Origin: UBA1351 sp963677885
GTDB lineage: Bacteria > Bacillota > Clostridia > Lachnospirales > Vallitaleaceae
NCBI GenBank assembly: GCA_963677885.1
Contig: OY782500.1
Span: 4,650,001 to 4,714,000, forward strand
Direction: 5' to 3'
Length of the DNA stretch: 64,000 nucleotides
Under the pieces are notes generated by a model, which worked only from the letters and a program-made list of their open reading frames with translations, had not been told where the DNA came from and ran no database searches. Made by a program: the position numbers and the translations under genes. Shown here in pieces: positions 34,909 to 42,933 of this stretch (its first letter is position 1; the number at the start of each line of letters is the position of its first letter).

Positions 34909-34963
34909 TATTTTTCCTCCTAGGTTGCAAGCCCGGCAGTAAATCGCAGATTTACGACTAGAC
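34906..34963 (-). promoter_or_regulatory. Single copy of the 43-bp leader element
   Basis: Read on the minus strand this matches unit 3 of the repeats at 13703-13745 plus the ribosome site: common blocks are GTCGTAAA, TTTACTGC and TGCAACCTAGGAGGAAAA. The stem is GTAAATC/GATTTAC with loop TGC, against GTAAACT/AGTTTAC with loop TTC at 13617. Both changed stem positions keep pairing. Confidence 0.85.
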
Positions 34964-34996
34964 TAGAAATGACTCGTAAAGTATAGTAATACTCCA

Positions 34997-35035
34997 AATA
35001 CATTTAATTAATTAAAATTATTAATTAAATGTATT
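34997..35035. promoter_or_regulatory. AT-only palindrome between divergent genes
   Basis: AATACATTTAATTAAT and ATTAATTAAATGTATT form 16-bp perfect arms around TAAAATT. It lies between the minus-strand isomerase-like gene and the plus-strand lipoprotein gene, and overlaps the likely -35 region of the former (TATACT at about 34981-34986 on the minus strand). It may be an operator or a terminator-like structure. Confidence 0.6.
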
Positions 35036-35090
35036 ATATCATAGGCTACTGAAAAAACATAGATGTAATAAAGTTTTAAGACATTATTTC

Positions 35091-35119
35091 TTTCAATTGG
35101 GCTGGATGTTCAGTATAAT
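35091..35119 (+). promoter_or_regulatory. Promoter of the lipoprotein gene
   Basis: TTTCAA (35091-35096), 17-bp spacer, TATAAT (35114-35119). The -35 box is weak. Confidence 0.55.
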
Positions 35120-35188
35120 GGTATAAGTAAAGAAATAAAGCTTTCGATGTTGACAGGAGAAAGCCATTTAAGGAGATAAGGCGAGGAT

Positions 35189-36421
35189 ATGAAGAAAACC
35201 GTTCTAGTATTAGTAATTCTACTGGTTTTAACCGGTTGCAGTGCAACCATATATGAACCAAACCCAACAAGAGAGAAGGAAGAAGCAGCCTTCGAAAAAC
35301 AAAATGAAATCACAGAGATCACAACAGATCTTATTTTTATTGATGAATCGTCCATCAATCTGTTTGCAGTGGATAAAGATGGCAATGATTATGAAATCTC
35401 AAAAGCCGGTCATAAGGATACCAAACCGGGGATGATTGCAAAAAATGCGGTTCTCCAGTATAAGCAGGATGAGCTGGTGGAGATTACATTTGAAGAGACA
35501 GAGATCATTGGTGATCATATAGTGATCATAGAGGGAACGTCGGATGAATACCTGGAACTTTCAGGTCAAGCCCTTTTAAGACAATATAAGTACAACTCCA
35601 ATAGGTATATTGCTATTAAAGATTATGACTTAATAAGCATGTCAGGAATGAGTGCTATTGAAGGCCGGGATGACAGAATTATTAATGTTTCCATGACCTA
35701 TAAGGTCCAACCGGACCAAGACGCTTACTATTGGGGAGCGGTTGGAGAAGATGGCTGGACAGACAATAGATCCTTTTCTTATATGGTCTATGGATCCGGT
35801 AATAAGTGGCTTGTAGTTGGCGATAAACTTCTGGATGGTCCACTTGGTTCCGCCAAAGAATGGGCCTATACACCTGGTGACAATGAAAAAGTTCTTTTTG
35901 AGACAGATACCTATACCTATTATGAGGACAGGGTTTATAAGGATGACCATACAGAGGAAGTCCCCAGTTTCCAAACCCCAATCAGAAGGATTAACCGATC
36001 TACCGGTGATATCAAACGTATGTATTCCGGTGATGACAATATTTCTTATAACCTGGTTTATCAAGAGGACAAGTATCTTTTTATGGAGACCCAGGTCATC
36101 AGTGGAAGTGAAATTCAGGCATCCTATTTTGGTGTACTGGATGTAAACCGGTCCTGGATGGAGGAAGAAATCGATGAACCGGCTTTTTATGGGACAAGGG
36201 TAGATGATCTTATTTATATCTTCACCTTGGATAATCTAGTCACCTTGAATGTAAAAGATATGACAGTTACAGAAATCGCCAAGCTTCCTATGAAGCTATC
36301 TATCAGCGACCATGTGATTGTTAACTATATAGACCAGGGAATTATGGAAGTGGTTTTCGAGACAGGTAGTGATCTTGTATATCATATGGATATGGAAACC
36401 TATAGTTTTGAACGTCAATAA
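35189..36421 (+). CDS. Lipoprotein of unknown function
   Basis: 410 aa. The N-terminus is a lipoprotein signal (MKKTVLVLVILLVLTGCSAT, lipidated Cys at 17). The mature part is acidic and rich in Tyr and Asp. Residues about 40-120 resemble a small beta domain (FAVDKDGNDYEISKAG), and from about 130 to the end there are repeated short beta-strand pairs (YIAIKDYDLISM, KWLVVGDKLLDG, VRVDDLIYIFTLDNLV-like runs) suggesting a propeller. No enzymatic motif is visible. It probably shares a transcript with the AI-2E-family gene 66 nt downstream, although a stem-loop repeat lies between. Confidence 0.8.
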   Translation: MKKTVLVLVILLVLTGCSATIYEPNPTREKEEAAFEKQNEITEITTDLIFIDESSINLFAVDKDGNDYEISKAGHKDTKPGMIAKNAVLQYKQDELVEITFEETEIIGDHIVIIEGTSDEYLELSGQALLRQYKYNSNRYIAIKDYDLISMSGMSAIEGRDDRIINVSMTYKVQPDQDAYYWGAVGEDGWTDNRSFSYMVYGSGNKWLVVGDKLLDGPLGSAKEWAYTPGDNEKVLFETDTYTYYEDRVYKDDHTEEVPSFQTPIRRINRSTGDIKRMYSGDDNISYNLVYQEDKYLFMETQVISGSEIQASYFGVLDVNRSWMEEEIDEPAFYGTRVDDLIYIFTLDNLVTLNVKDMTVTEIAKLPMKLSISDHVIVNYIDQGIMEVVFETGSDLVYHMDMETYSFERQ

Positions 36422-36422
36422 T

Positions 36423-36458
36423 GGTTAGGGTGTGAAACTTCCTTTTGGCACACTAACC
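36423..36458 (+). repeat. Short dispersed stem-loop repeat, copy 3
   Basis: Left arm GGTTAGGGTGTG and right arm CACACTAACC enclose AAACTTCCTTTTGG. It shares GTGAAACTTCCTTTT with copy 2 and GTGTGAAACTTC with copy 1. It sits 2 nt after the lipoprotein stop codon. Confidence 0.7.
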
Positions 36459-36487
36459 AATATTAGAAGGTGATATAAGGAGAGAAG

Positions 36488-37618
36488 ATGTTTACCAAAG
36501 AAGAAATAAAAAAACTGGCGGCTATACTTGGCCTGATAGCACTAGCTATTATTATTTATCACATTGTAGATAATTTTACCATGACCCTGGAGTTTTTGGA
36601 TATGTTGATGAATGTCCTTTCACCTATCCTGGTTGGATTTGCTATTGCTTATGTTGTTAATATTCCAATGAAAAGTGTGGAACGGGTTGTTTTTAAGAAG
36701 GTTAATATGTCACCGAAGCTTAAGCGGGTTTTGGCTTTTTTAATTACCATCGTCGTTGGCATCGTATTTTTTGTCATTATCTTTTCCTTCGCACTGCCCC
36801 AGTTGATTAACAGTGTGGAACAGTTGGTGGATCAGTTGCCCCAACTTTTTGATGATGTCAGTATCTTTGCTACAGAACAGTTTGAACGCTTTGATGTGCC
36901 CCAGAATATTGTAGACCAGGCAAAAGATATATGGGAAAACTTCCTGTCAACATTCTTGGGCTTTGTATCCAACATTGCAGCTATTACCTTAGGAGTTGTC
37001 AGCGGTTTTGTATCAGGTTTCTTCAATGCTATTTTAAGTACTGTTATGGCTATTTATATTTTATTAAGTAAAGAAAGTATTGGCATGACCTTCAAGAAGC
37101 TCCTTTACGCATTCACACCTGAAAAGTTCAATAAACCTTTCACAAAATACCTTAAGGTCATGGATGATTCTTTTGAACATTTTATTAGGGGACAACTCAT
37201 TGAGGCCCTGGTGCTTGGAACAATTTGTTATATTGGTATGTTGATCTTTAGGTTTGAATACCCCTTGCTGATTAGTGTAATCGTTGGTATTACTAATATC
37301 ATTCCCCTTTTTGGTCCTTATATTGGCGCAGTTCCATCAGTTCTACTTCTGCTTATGGTAAATCCTATTTCTGCCTTGTGGTTTATCCTCTATGTCAGTG
37401 TCCTACAGCAGATTGAGTCTAATCTTATCTATCCAAGAGTTGTTGGTAACTCAGTTGGATTATCCGGTTTTTGGATTATTGTGGCAGTTGTAATAGGTAA
37501 CTCTTTGTTTGGAATCCTGGGTATATTAGTAGGAATACCTTTACTGTCAACCTTATATACCATCATTGGAGAGATCGCTGAAAAGCGTTTGAAGAACAAG
37601 CGGATCCATCTTAGATAG
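36488..37618 (+). CDS. AI-2E family (PerM-like) membrane transporter
   Basis: 376 aa with about seven to eight membrane helices. Family features are the N-terminal pair of helices with LSPILVGFAIAYVVNIPM near residue 45, a long cytoplasmic/helical segment (EQLVDQLPQLFDDVS), and the C-terminal block FIRGQLIEALVLGTICYIGM, GITNIIPLFGPYIGAVPS and ESNLIYPRVVGNSVGLSGFW, which is the most conserved part of this family. Members export AI-2 or act as Na+/H+ antiporters or unknown permeases; the substrate cannot be told here. GGAGA lies before the ATG. Confidence 0.88.
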   Translation: MFTKEEIKKLAAILGLIALAIIIYHIVDNFTMTLEFLDMLMNVLSPILVGFAIAYVVNIPMKSVERVVFKKVNMSPKLKRVLAFLITIVVGIVFFVIIFSFALPQLINSVEQLVDQLPQLFDDVSIFATEQFERFDVPQNIVDQAKDIWENFLSTFLGFVSNIAAITLGVVSGFVSGFFNAILSTVMAIYILLSKESIGMTFKKLLYAFTPEKFNKPFTKYLKVMDDSFEHFIRGQLIEALVLGTICYIGMLIFRFEYPLLISVIVGITNIIPLFGPYIGAVPSVLLLLMVNPISALWFILYVSVLQQIESNLIYPRVVGNSVGLSGFWIIVAVVIGNSLFGILGILVGIPLLSTLYTIIGEIAEKRLKNKRIHLR

Positions 37619-37643
37619 GGGTATTTTATATTCAAAATCATGT

Positions 37644-37683
37644 AAAGATCTTGCAGGAAGAATTCCTTCAAGGTCTTTTTTTT
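37644..37683 (+). terminator. Rho-independent terminator
   Basis: AAAGATCTTG and CAAGGTCTTT form a 10-bp stem (one G-U pair) followed by T. Confidence 0.85.
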
Positions 37684-38209
37684 GCCTTTTTCTTAAAAAA
37701 CACAAGGGTATTTTCAGACAATAAGGAACTTTGCAAGAAATAAACAGGTCAGACAATTAAAAACAGGAAGGATTATACATATTGCACAATTCTAAATGGG
37801 AAGGATAATCATTAAATTCTAATAAATGCAATAACTTGTGAAAATGTTATGAATAAGTATTAAAAATAATGGATAATCTCACGAAAGAATTCTTGCAATT
37901 TGAAAAAACATTTGTAATTGTCAGGCAATTATGCTAAAGTGAATCACAACTTAAAGAGCAGGTCAGTAAAACCATATTGGGCAAGCGGCGAAGGAGTCTT
38001 AGAAGATAACATTGAGTGTGTTATGTTCTAAGGCTCTTTTTTGTTTATCTGAGATTACCAATAAGACATGTGGTGTTGGTCAAGATAAGAAAGAGTAGTC
38101 GTGGATCATTGTAAAGCTGACAAATATTGTAACTGGAAAAGTAAGGTAATAATCAATCTACGTGAAAAGATTTGAACAAGGTTTATGAGAAAAGAAAGGA
38201 TGGTTACAA
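37684..38209 (+). promoter_or_regulatory. nifH upstream region with a strong leader terminator
   Basis: The 526-nt gap before nifH holds no gene. A weak promoter candidate is TTGTAA (37912-37917), 17 bp, TAAAGT. About 45 nt later the leader has GAGTCTTAGAA (37994-38004) paired with TTCTAAGGCTC (38026-38036) plus an inner GATAAC/GTTATG, followed by six to eight T: an intrinsic terminator 170 nt before nifH. Nothing competing is certain, but conditional antitermination is the natural reading. Confidence 0.7.
37994..38042 (+). terminator. Leader terminator (putative attenuator) of the nif operon
   Basis: An 11-bp outer stem plus an inner 5-bp extension, loop ATTGAGTGT, followed by TTTTTT. It lies inside the nifH leader rather than after a gene; no ORF ends just upstream. 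Confidence 0.8.
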
Positions 38210-39031
38210 ATGAGACAGATAGCGATTTATGGAAAAGGTGGAATTGGTAAATCAACAACTACACAAAACTTAACAGCAGCACTTGCAGAAATGGGTAAGG
38301 AAATCATGATTGTTGGTTGCGACCCAAAGGCAGACTCAACAAGATTGATCCTTAACGGTCTTGCTCAACAGACAGTACTTGATACCCTTCGTGAAGAAGG
38401 AGAAGACATCGATCTTGAGGATATCATGCGTGAAGGTTATGGCGGTATCCGTTGTGTTGAATCCGGTGGTCCTGAACCAGGTGTTGGATGTGCAGGTCGT
38501 GGTATCATCACTTCCATTAACATGCTGGAGCAGTTAGGTGCTTATACCGATGATCTTGATTATGTATTCTATGATGTACTTGGTGACGTTGTTTGTGGTG
38601 GTTTCGCAATGCCAATCCGTGAAGGTAAAGCAGAAGAAATCTACATCGTTGCATCCGGTGAAATGATGGCAATGTATGCAGCCAACAACATCGCAAAAGG
38701 TATTCTTAAGTTTGCCGAAACAGGTGGAACCAGACTTGGTGGTATAATCTGTAACTCTAGAAAAGTTGACAATGAGTTTGAAATGTTGACCGCTTTTGCT
38801 AAGGAACTTGGTACACAACTGATTCACTTTGTTCCCCGTGACAATGTAGTACAACATGCTGAGATCAATAAAAAGACAGTTATCGACCATGACCCGACAG
38901 TTGGTCAAGCCAACGAATACAGAACTTTGGCTAAGAACATTGATGAAAATGAAATGTTGGTAATTCCTAAACCAATGACTCAGGACCGTTTGGAAGAGAT
39001 CCTTATGGAACATGGTTTACTTGGTGTTTAA
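38210..39031 (+). CDS. nifH: Nitrogenase iron protein (dinitrogenase reductase)
   Basis: 273 aa, full length. The ATP site GKGGIGKSTTTQNL starts near residue 9, switch I has VGCDPKADST near residue 38, the first cluster Cys is in GCAGRG near residue 95, and switch II with the second Cys is in VLGDVVCGGFAMP near residue 125. It passes electrons to the NifDK protein with ATP hydrolysis. It is the first gene of the cluster, with AAAGGATGG before the ATG and a terminator in its leader. The short C-terminus matches clostridial forms. Confidence 0.97.
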   Translation: MRQIAIYGKGGIGKSTTTQNLTAALAEMGKEIMIVGCDPKADSTRLILNGLAQQTVLDTLREEGEDIDLEDIMREGYGGIRCVESGGPEPGVGCAGRGIITSINMLEQLGAYTDDLDYVFYDVLGDVVCGGFAMPIREGKAEEIYIVASGEMMAMYAANNIAKGILKFAETGGTRLGGIICNSRKVDNEFEMLTAFAKELGTQLIHFVPRDNVVQHAEINKKTVIDHDPTVGQANEYRTLAKNIDENEMLVIPKPMTQDRLEEILMEHGLLGV

Positions 39032-39090
39032 TAGTTAAATTACAAACAAAAAAATCTAAAAACTTATGGTTAGAAAAGGAGTGGATACAT

Positions 39091-39417
39091 ATGAAAATGA
39101 TACGTTCAATAATCAGACCTGAGAAGGCATCTTTTATACTTTCTGAACTTTCTGATGCCGGTTATCCTGCAGTAACAAAGGTTGACGTCGTAGGACGTGG
39201 TAAGCAGCGTGGTGTTAAAGTCGGTAATGTTCACTATGATGAGATACCAAAAGAGTTGTTACTTATGGTCGTAGAAGATGATGCTGTTGAAGAAGTTATA
39301 TCAATTGTAAGCAAATCTGCAAAAACTGGTGAAGATGGATCATTCGGTGATGGTAAGATTTTCGTTTCAGACATTGAAAAGGCCTATACAATCTCAACTG
39401 GTTTAACCGGATTATAG
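39091..39417 (+). CDS. nifI1: PII-like nitrogenase regulator NifI1
   Basis: 108 aa PII-family protein (MKMIRSIIRPEKASFILSEL at the start, VDVVGRGKQRGV near residue 30, DGKIFVSDIEKAYTISTG at the end). The short T-loop without the uridylylated Tyr of GlnB is typical of NifI1. With NifI2 it binds NifDK and switches nitrogenase off post-translationally in response to 2-oxoglutarate and nucleotides, as known from methanogens. The position between nifH and nifD is the classical one. The ribosome site is AAAAGGAGTGG. Confidence 0.95.
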   Translation: MKMIRSIIRPEKASFILSELSDAGYPAVTKVDVVGRGKQRGVKVGNVHYDEIPKELLLMVVEDDAVEEVISIVSKSAKTGEDGSFGDGKIFVSDIEKAYTISTGLTGL

Positions 39418-39427
39418 GAGGTGTCTC

Positions 39428-39811
39428 ATGAAAGAAGTAATGGCATTCATTCGAATGAATAAGATCGGAGAAACAAAGGAAGCTTTATCTAAAGCTGGAT
39501 TTTCATCCATCACCTGCCGTAAGGTCTACGGTCGGGGTAAGAAAAAAGTGGACTTTGAATTAATTGAAGATCTGATTGACGGCCAACCGGTGGCAGAGCC
39601 AAGTATTCTTGAATCGATTTCAGAAAACCACAGACTCATTGCAAAACGATTCTTAACAATGATAGTGGAAGATGATCAGGTAGAGAAAGTGGCAAAAGTC
39701 ATTATTGACACCAATCAGACAGGTAACATGGGTGACGGCAGAATCTTTGTATCAGACATAGGTGAAGTTGTCCGGGTTAGAACCGGTGAAACCGGTGTAA
39801 GCGCAATATAG
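39428..39811 (+). CDS. nifI2: PII-like nitrogenase regulator NifI2
   Basis: 127 aa, longer than NifI1 because of an extended T-loop region (VDFELIEDLIDGQPVAEPSI). Shared PII features are MAFIRMNKIGETKEALSKAG, CRKVYGRGKKK and the closing GDGRIFVSDIGEVVRVRTGE. It acts as a hetero-complex with NifI1 and starts 10 nt after it. The pair marks the nitrogenase as the Clostridia/methanogen kind with direct PII-type switch-off. Confidence 0.95.
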   Translation: MKEVMAFIRMNKIGETKEALSKAGFSSITCRKVYGRGKKKVDFELIEDLIDGQPVAEPSILESISENHRLIAKRFLTMIVEDDQVEKVAKVIIDTNQTGNMGDGRIFVSDIGEVVRVRTGETGVSAI

Positions 39812-39825
39812 GAAGAGGTGAGACT

Positions 39826-41433
39826 ATGTCAGACAGTAAAGTATTAGTAGATAAGATTCTGGAAGCCTACCCTGCCAAGGTAATGAAAAACCGTAAGAGT
39901 CACATGTTGATTAAAGACTCCAGCGAGACTCAGGAAATCATGGCTAACTCACGTACGGTACCCGGTATTATTACCAACCGTGGTTGTGCTTATGCAGGTT
40001 GTAAAGGTGTTGTTATCGGTCCTATCGTCGATATGGTACATATCGTTCACGGACCTGTCGGTTGCTCCTATTATGCATGGGGAACCAGACGTAATAAAGG
40101 TAAGGCTAGAGAAGGCGGTCAGAATTTCCTGGAATATGCATTCACAACAGATATGCAGGAAAGTGACATCGTTTTCGGTGGTGAAAAGAAATTAAAGCAG
40201 GCAATTGATGAAGCAGTAGCTCTTTTTAATCCTAAGGCTATTTCCATTTCAGCAACCTGTCCTGTTGGTCTAATTGGTGATGATATTCATGCCGTTGCCA
40301 AGGAAAAGTCCAAGGAACATGATGTGAAAATCCTGGCTTTCTCCTGTGAAGGTTATAAGGGTGTCAGCCAGTCAGCCGGTCACCATATTGCCAATAACAA
40401 GTTAATGACAGATGTTATCGGAACCAATGATGCACCTGCCAAGGAATTTTCCATTAACCTTCTTGGTGAGTATAACATCGGTGGTGATGAGTGGGAGATT
40501 TCAAGAGTACTCAACAAAATCGGTTACAACGTTATAACAACTATGACCGGTAACTCTTCAATTGATGAAATCGCCAATGCCCACAAGGCAGATCTTAACG
40601 TTATTCAATGTCATAGATCCATTAACTATGTGGCAGAGATGATTGAAGAAAAATACGGTCTTAACTGGATTAAAGGAAACTTTATCGGTGTTGAGTCCTT
40701 CTCAAAGACCCTTAGGGATATGGCAAAATATTTTGATGACAACGACTTGAGACTGAGAACAGAGCAGGTCATCACGGAAGAGCTTGAATCCATTAAGGAT
40801 GAGATGGCTGATTACAAGGAAATGCTTGATGGCAAGACTGCTGTACTTTTTGTTGGTGGTTCAAGAGCCCACCACTATCAAGGACTCCTTCGTGAAATCG
40901 GTATTGAGACCATTGTAGCCGGTTATGAATTTGGTCATAGAGATGACTATGAAGGCCGTGATGTCATTCCTGATATTAAAATTGATGCGGACAGCCGTAA
41001 CATTGAAGAAATTAAAGTGGAAAAAGACGAGAAACATTACAAGCTTCGTATACCTGCAGCTAAGGTAGAAGAGCTGAAAAAAGAAATTCCTCTTTCCAGA
41101 TATGACGGTATGATCAAGGAAATGAAAGACGGCACTCTTATCATTGATGACCTAAACCATTACGAGACAGAGGCTATTATCAATATTTTGAAACCGGAGT
41201 TCTTCGGTTCAGGTGTCAAAGATAAGTATATCATCCAGAAAATGGGTGTTTATTCCAAGCAAATGCACTCCTATGATTATTCAGGTCCTTATGCAGGCTA
41301 TAAGGGAGCTGTAAACTTCGCAAGAGACGTTGCTGCTGGTATTTTAACTCCTGCTTGGAGCTATATTACAGCACCTTGGAACAAAGAGCCACTCTTAAAT
41401 GGCAAAGTGGAAGGAGTTGAAAAGGTATGTTAG
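39826..41433 (+). CDS. nifD: Nitrogenase molybdenum-iron protein alpha chain
   Basis: 535 aa. P-cluster ligands lie in NRGCAYAGCKG near residue 50, GPVGCSYYAWGTRR near residue 78 and ATCPVGLIGDDI near residue 145. FeMo-cofactor surroundings are present: GVSQSAGHHIANN (the Gln and His typical of Mo nitrogenase) near residue 190, IQCHRSINY (cofactor Cys) near residue 262 and MHSYDYSGPYAGYKG (homocitrate-side His) near residue 485. It is somewhat longer than proteobacterial NifD because of an insertion in the last third (DIKIDADSRNIEEIKVEKDE), seen in clostridial forms. It overlaps nifK by 7 nt. Confidence 0.96.
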   Translation: MSDSKVLVDKILEAYPAKVMKNRKSHMLIKDSSETQEIMANSRTVPGIITNRGCAYAGCKGVVIGPIVDMVHIVHGPVGCSYYAWGTRRNKGKAREGGQNFLEYAFTTDMQESDIVFGGEKKLKQAIDEAVALFNPKAISISATCPVGLIGDDIHAVAKEKSKEHDVKILAFSCEGYKGVSQSAGHHIANNKLMTDVIGTNDAPAKEFSINLLGEYNIGGDEWEISRVLNKIGYNVITTMTGNSSIDEIANAHKADLNVIQCHRSINYVAEMIEEKYGLNWIKGNFIGVESFSKTLRDMAKYFDDNDLRLRTEQVITEELESIKDEMADYKEMLDGKTAVLFVGGSRAHHYQGLLREIGIETIVAGYEFGHRDDYEGRDVIPDIKIDADSRNIEEIKVEKDEKHYKLRIPAAKVEELKKEIPLSRYDGMIKEMKDGTLIIDDLNHYETEAIINILKPEFFGSGVKDKYIIQKMGVYSKQMHSYDYSGPYAGYKGAVNFARDVAAGILTPAWSYITAPWNKEPLLNGKVEGVEKVC

Positions 41434-42794
41434 ATCAAACTAAAGGAACTTATGAAGCTAGATCAGGACTGAAGATCAATCCTGCCAAAACATGTCAACC
41501 GGTTGGTGCCATGTATGCAGCTCTAGGTATTAATAAATGTTTACCCCACAGTCATGGTTCACAAGGATGTTGTTCCTACCATAGAATGCACCTGACCAGA
41601 CACTACAGGGATCCAATTATGGCATCTACATCTTCCTTTACAGAAGGTGCCTGTGTATTTGGTGGTAAATCCAACTTGAAAAAGGGTCTTGAAAATATTT
41701 TCCATATTTACAATCCTGAAGTCGTTGCAATCAATACAACCTGTTTATCGGAAACGATTGGTGATGACATCAGTGAGATTGTTAAATCTACTAAGATTCC
41801 TGAAGGAAAAACAGTGCTTTATGCCAACACACCTTCTTACCAAGGTTCACATATTACAGGATTTTCCAATATGTGTAAGGCAATGGTTACACATATCGCA
41901 GAGTATAAGGAAGACAAGAAAAGAAAGGGGATCAACATTTTCCCAGGCTTTATTGAACCCAGTGATATGTCAGAAATCAAACGCATTGCAGGCCTTTTGA
42001 AAGTACCATTTACTATGTATCCTGATACTTCAGACGTTGTGGCTACACCAAATACCGGCCAATATGAAATGTATCCTGAAGGTGGAACAACTGTCAAAGA
42101 AATTAGAAAGTCAGGAAACGCAATGGCTACAGTAGCCCTTGGCAAGTTCTCATCTGAAGCTGCTGCATATGAGATGGAAAAGAAATGTGAAGTTCAGCCA
42201 TTCGTCATGAAGGAACCTGTTGGAATTAAAGCTACTGACGCATTTGTCATGAAGCTGCTTGAAATCAATGGTGGATTTATTCCCAAAGAGCTTGAAACAG
42301 AAAGAGGCCAACTGGTAGATATCATGGTTGACGTTCATCATCACTACCACGGTAAAAAAGTGGCTATGTTCGGTGATCCGGATATGATGATTGCTATGAC
42401 TGAATTTGTAATTGATTTAGGTATGGTTCCAACCCTGGTACTGACAGGAACACCTGGTAAGGCATTTACCAAAGAGGTTCAAGCCATGTTTGATGAGGCC
42501 GGACTTACTGACAGCAAGGTTTATGAATCAGAAGACTTATTTGCCTTCCATCAGATGGTCAAAGACGAGCCCGTTGATTTAATTATAGGAAACACTTACG
42601 GAAAATATATTGCTAGAGCTGAAGATGTACCTTTGGTACGTGTTGGCTGGCCAATACTTGACCGTATGGGACATCAGTATTTCCCAATTGTAGGTTATAA
42701 AGGAGCGATCAGGATGATTGAAAAAATCTCTACAGCCCTTCTTGACCATTATGACAGACATTGCCCTGAAGAGGACTTTGAGCTTGTCATGTAA
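41427..42794 (+). CDS. nifK: Nitrogenase molybdenum-iron protein beta chain
   Basis: 455 aa, the short clostridial type lacking the N-terminal extension of Azotobacter NifK. P-cluster ligands are in AKTCQPVGAMYA near residue 24, HGSQGCCSYHRMH near residue 50 and NTTCLSETIGDDI near residue 108. It pairs with NifD as the catalytic heterotetramer. Its ATG lies inside the last codons of nifD, indicating translational coupling. Two hairpins lie after its stop before nifE. Confidence 0.96.
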   Translation: MLDQTKGTYEARSGLKINPAKTCQPVGAMYAALGINKCLPHSHGSQGCCSYHRMHLTRHYRDPIMASTSSFTEGACVFGGKSNLKKGLENIFHIYNPEVVAINTTCLSETIGDDISEIVKSTKIPEGKTVLYANTPSYQGSHITGFSNMCKAMVTHIAEYKEDKKRKGINIFPGFIEPSDMSEIKRIAGLLKVPFTMYPDTSDVVATPNTGQYEMYPEGGTTVKEIRKSGNAMATVALGKFSSEAAAYEMEKKCEVQPFVMKEPVGIKATDAFVMKLLEINGGFIPKELETERGQLVDIMVDVHHHYHGKKVAMFGDPDMMIAMTEFVIDLGMVPTLVLTGTPGKAFTKEVQAMFDEAGLTDSKVYESEDLFAFHQMVKDEPVDLIIGNTYGKYIARAEDVPLVRVGWPILDRMGHQYFPIVGYKGAIRMIEKISTALLDHYDRHCPEEDFELVM

Positions 42795-42838
42795 GATACG
42801 CTAAAAGTGGTATATCCAACCATTTTAGAATTTCCTAT

Positions 42839-42868
42839 TTTCCGGGTCCGATGGTCCGGGCCCGGAAA
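42839..42868 (+). promoter_or_regulatory. GC-rich stem-loop between nifK and nifE
   Basis: TTTCCGGG and CCCGGAAA form an 8-bp stem extended by CC/GG, followed by CTTTT. It is a candidate partial terminator or processing site separating nifHDK from nifENB. Confidence 0.65.
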
Positions 42869-42891
42869 CTTTTAGGATAAGTAAACCCTTT

Positions 42892-42912
42892 AACCGATGA
42901 TGATCATCGGTT
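42892..42912 (+). promoter_or_regulatory. Second stem-loop between nifK and nifE
   Basis: AACCGATGA and TCATCGGTT, a 9-bp perfect stem with a TGA loop, followed by TTGG. The nifE ribosome site (AGGAGGG) follows 9 nt later. Confidence 0.65.
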
Positions 42913-42933
42913 TTGGCATAAGGAGGGATTTTA

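Noticed and set aside
38534..39013. Open frame of 159 codons on the minus strand
   Set aside because: It is opposite nifH and arises from the codon bias of that gene.
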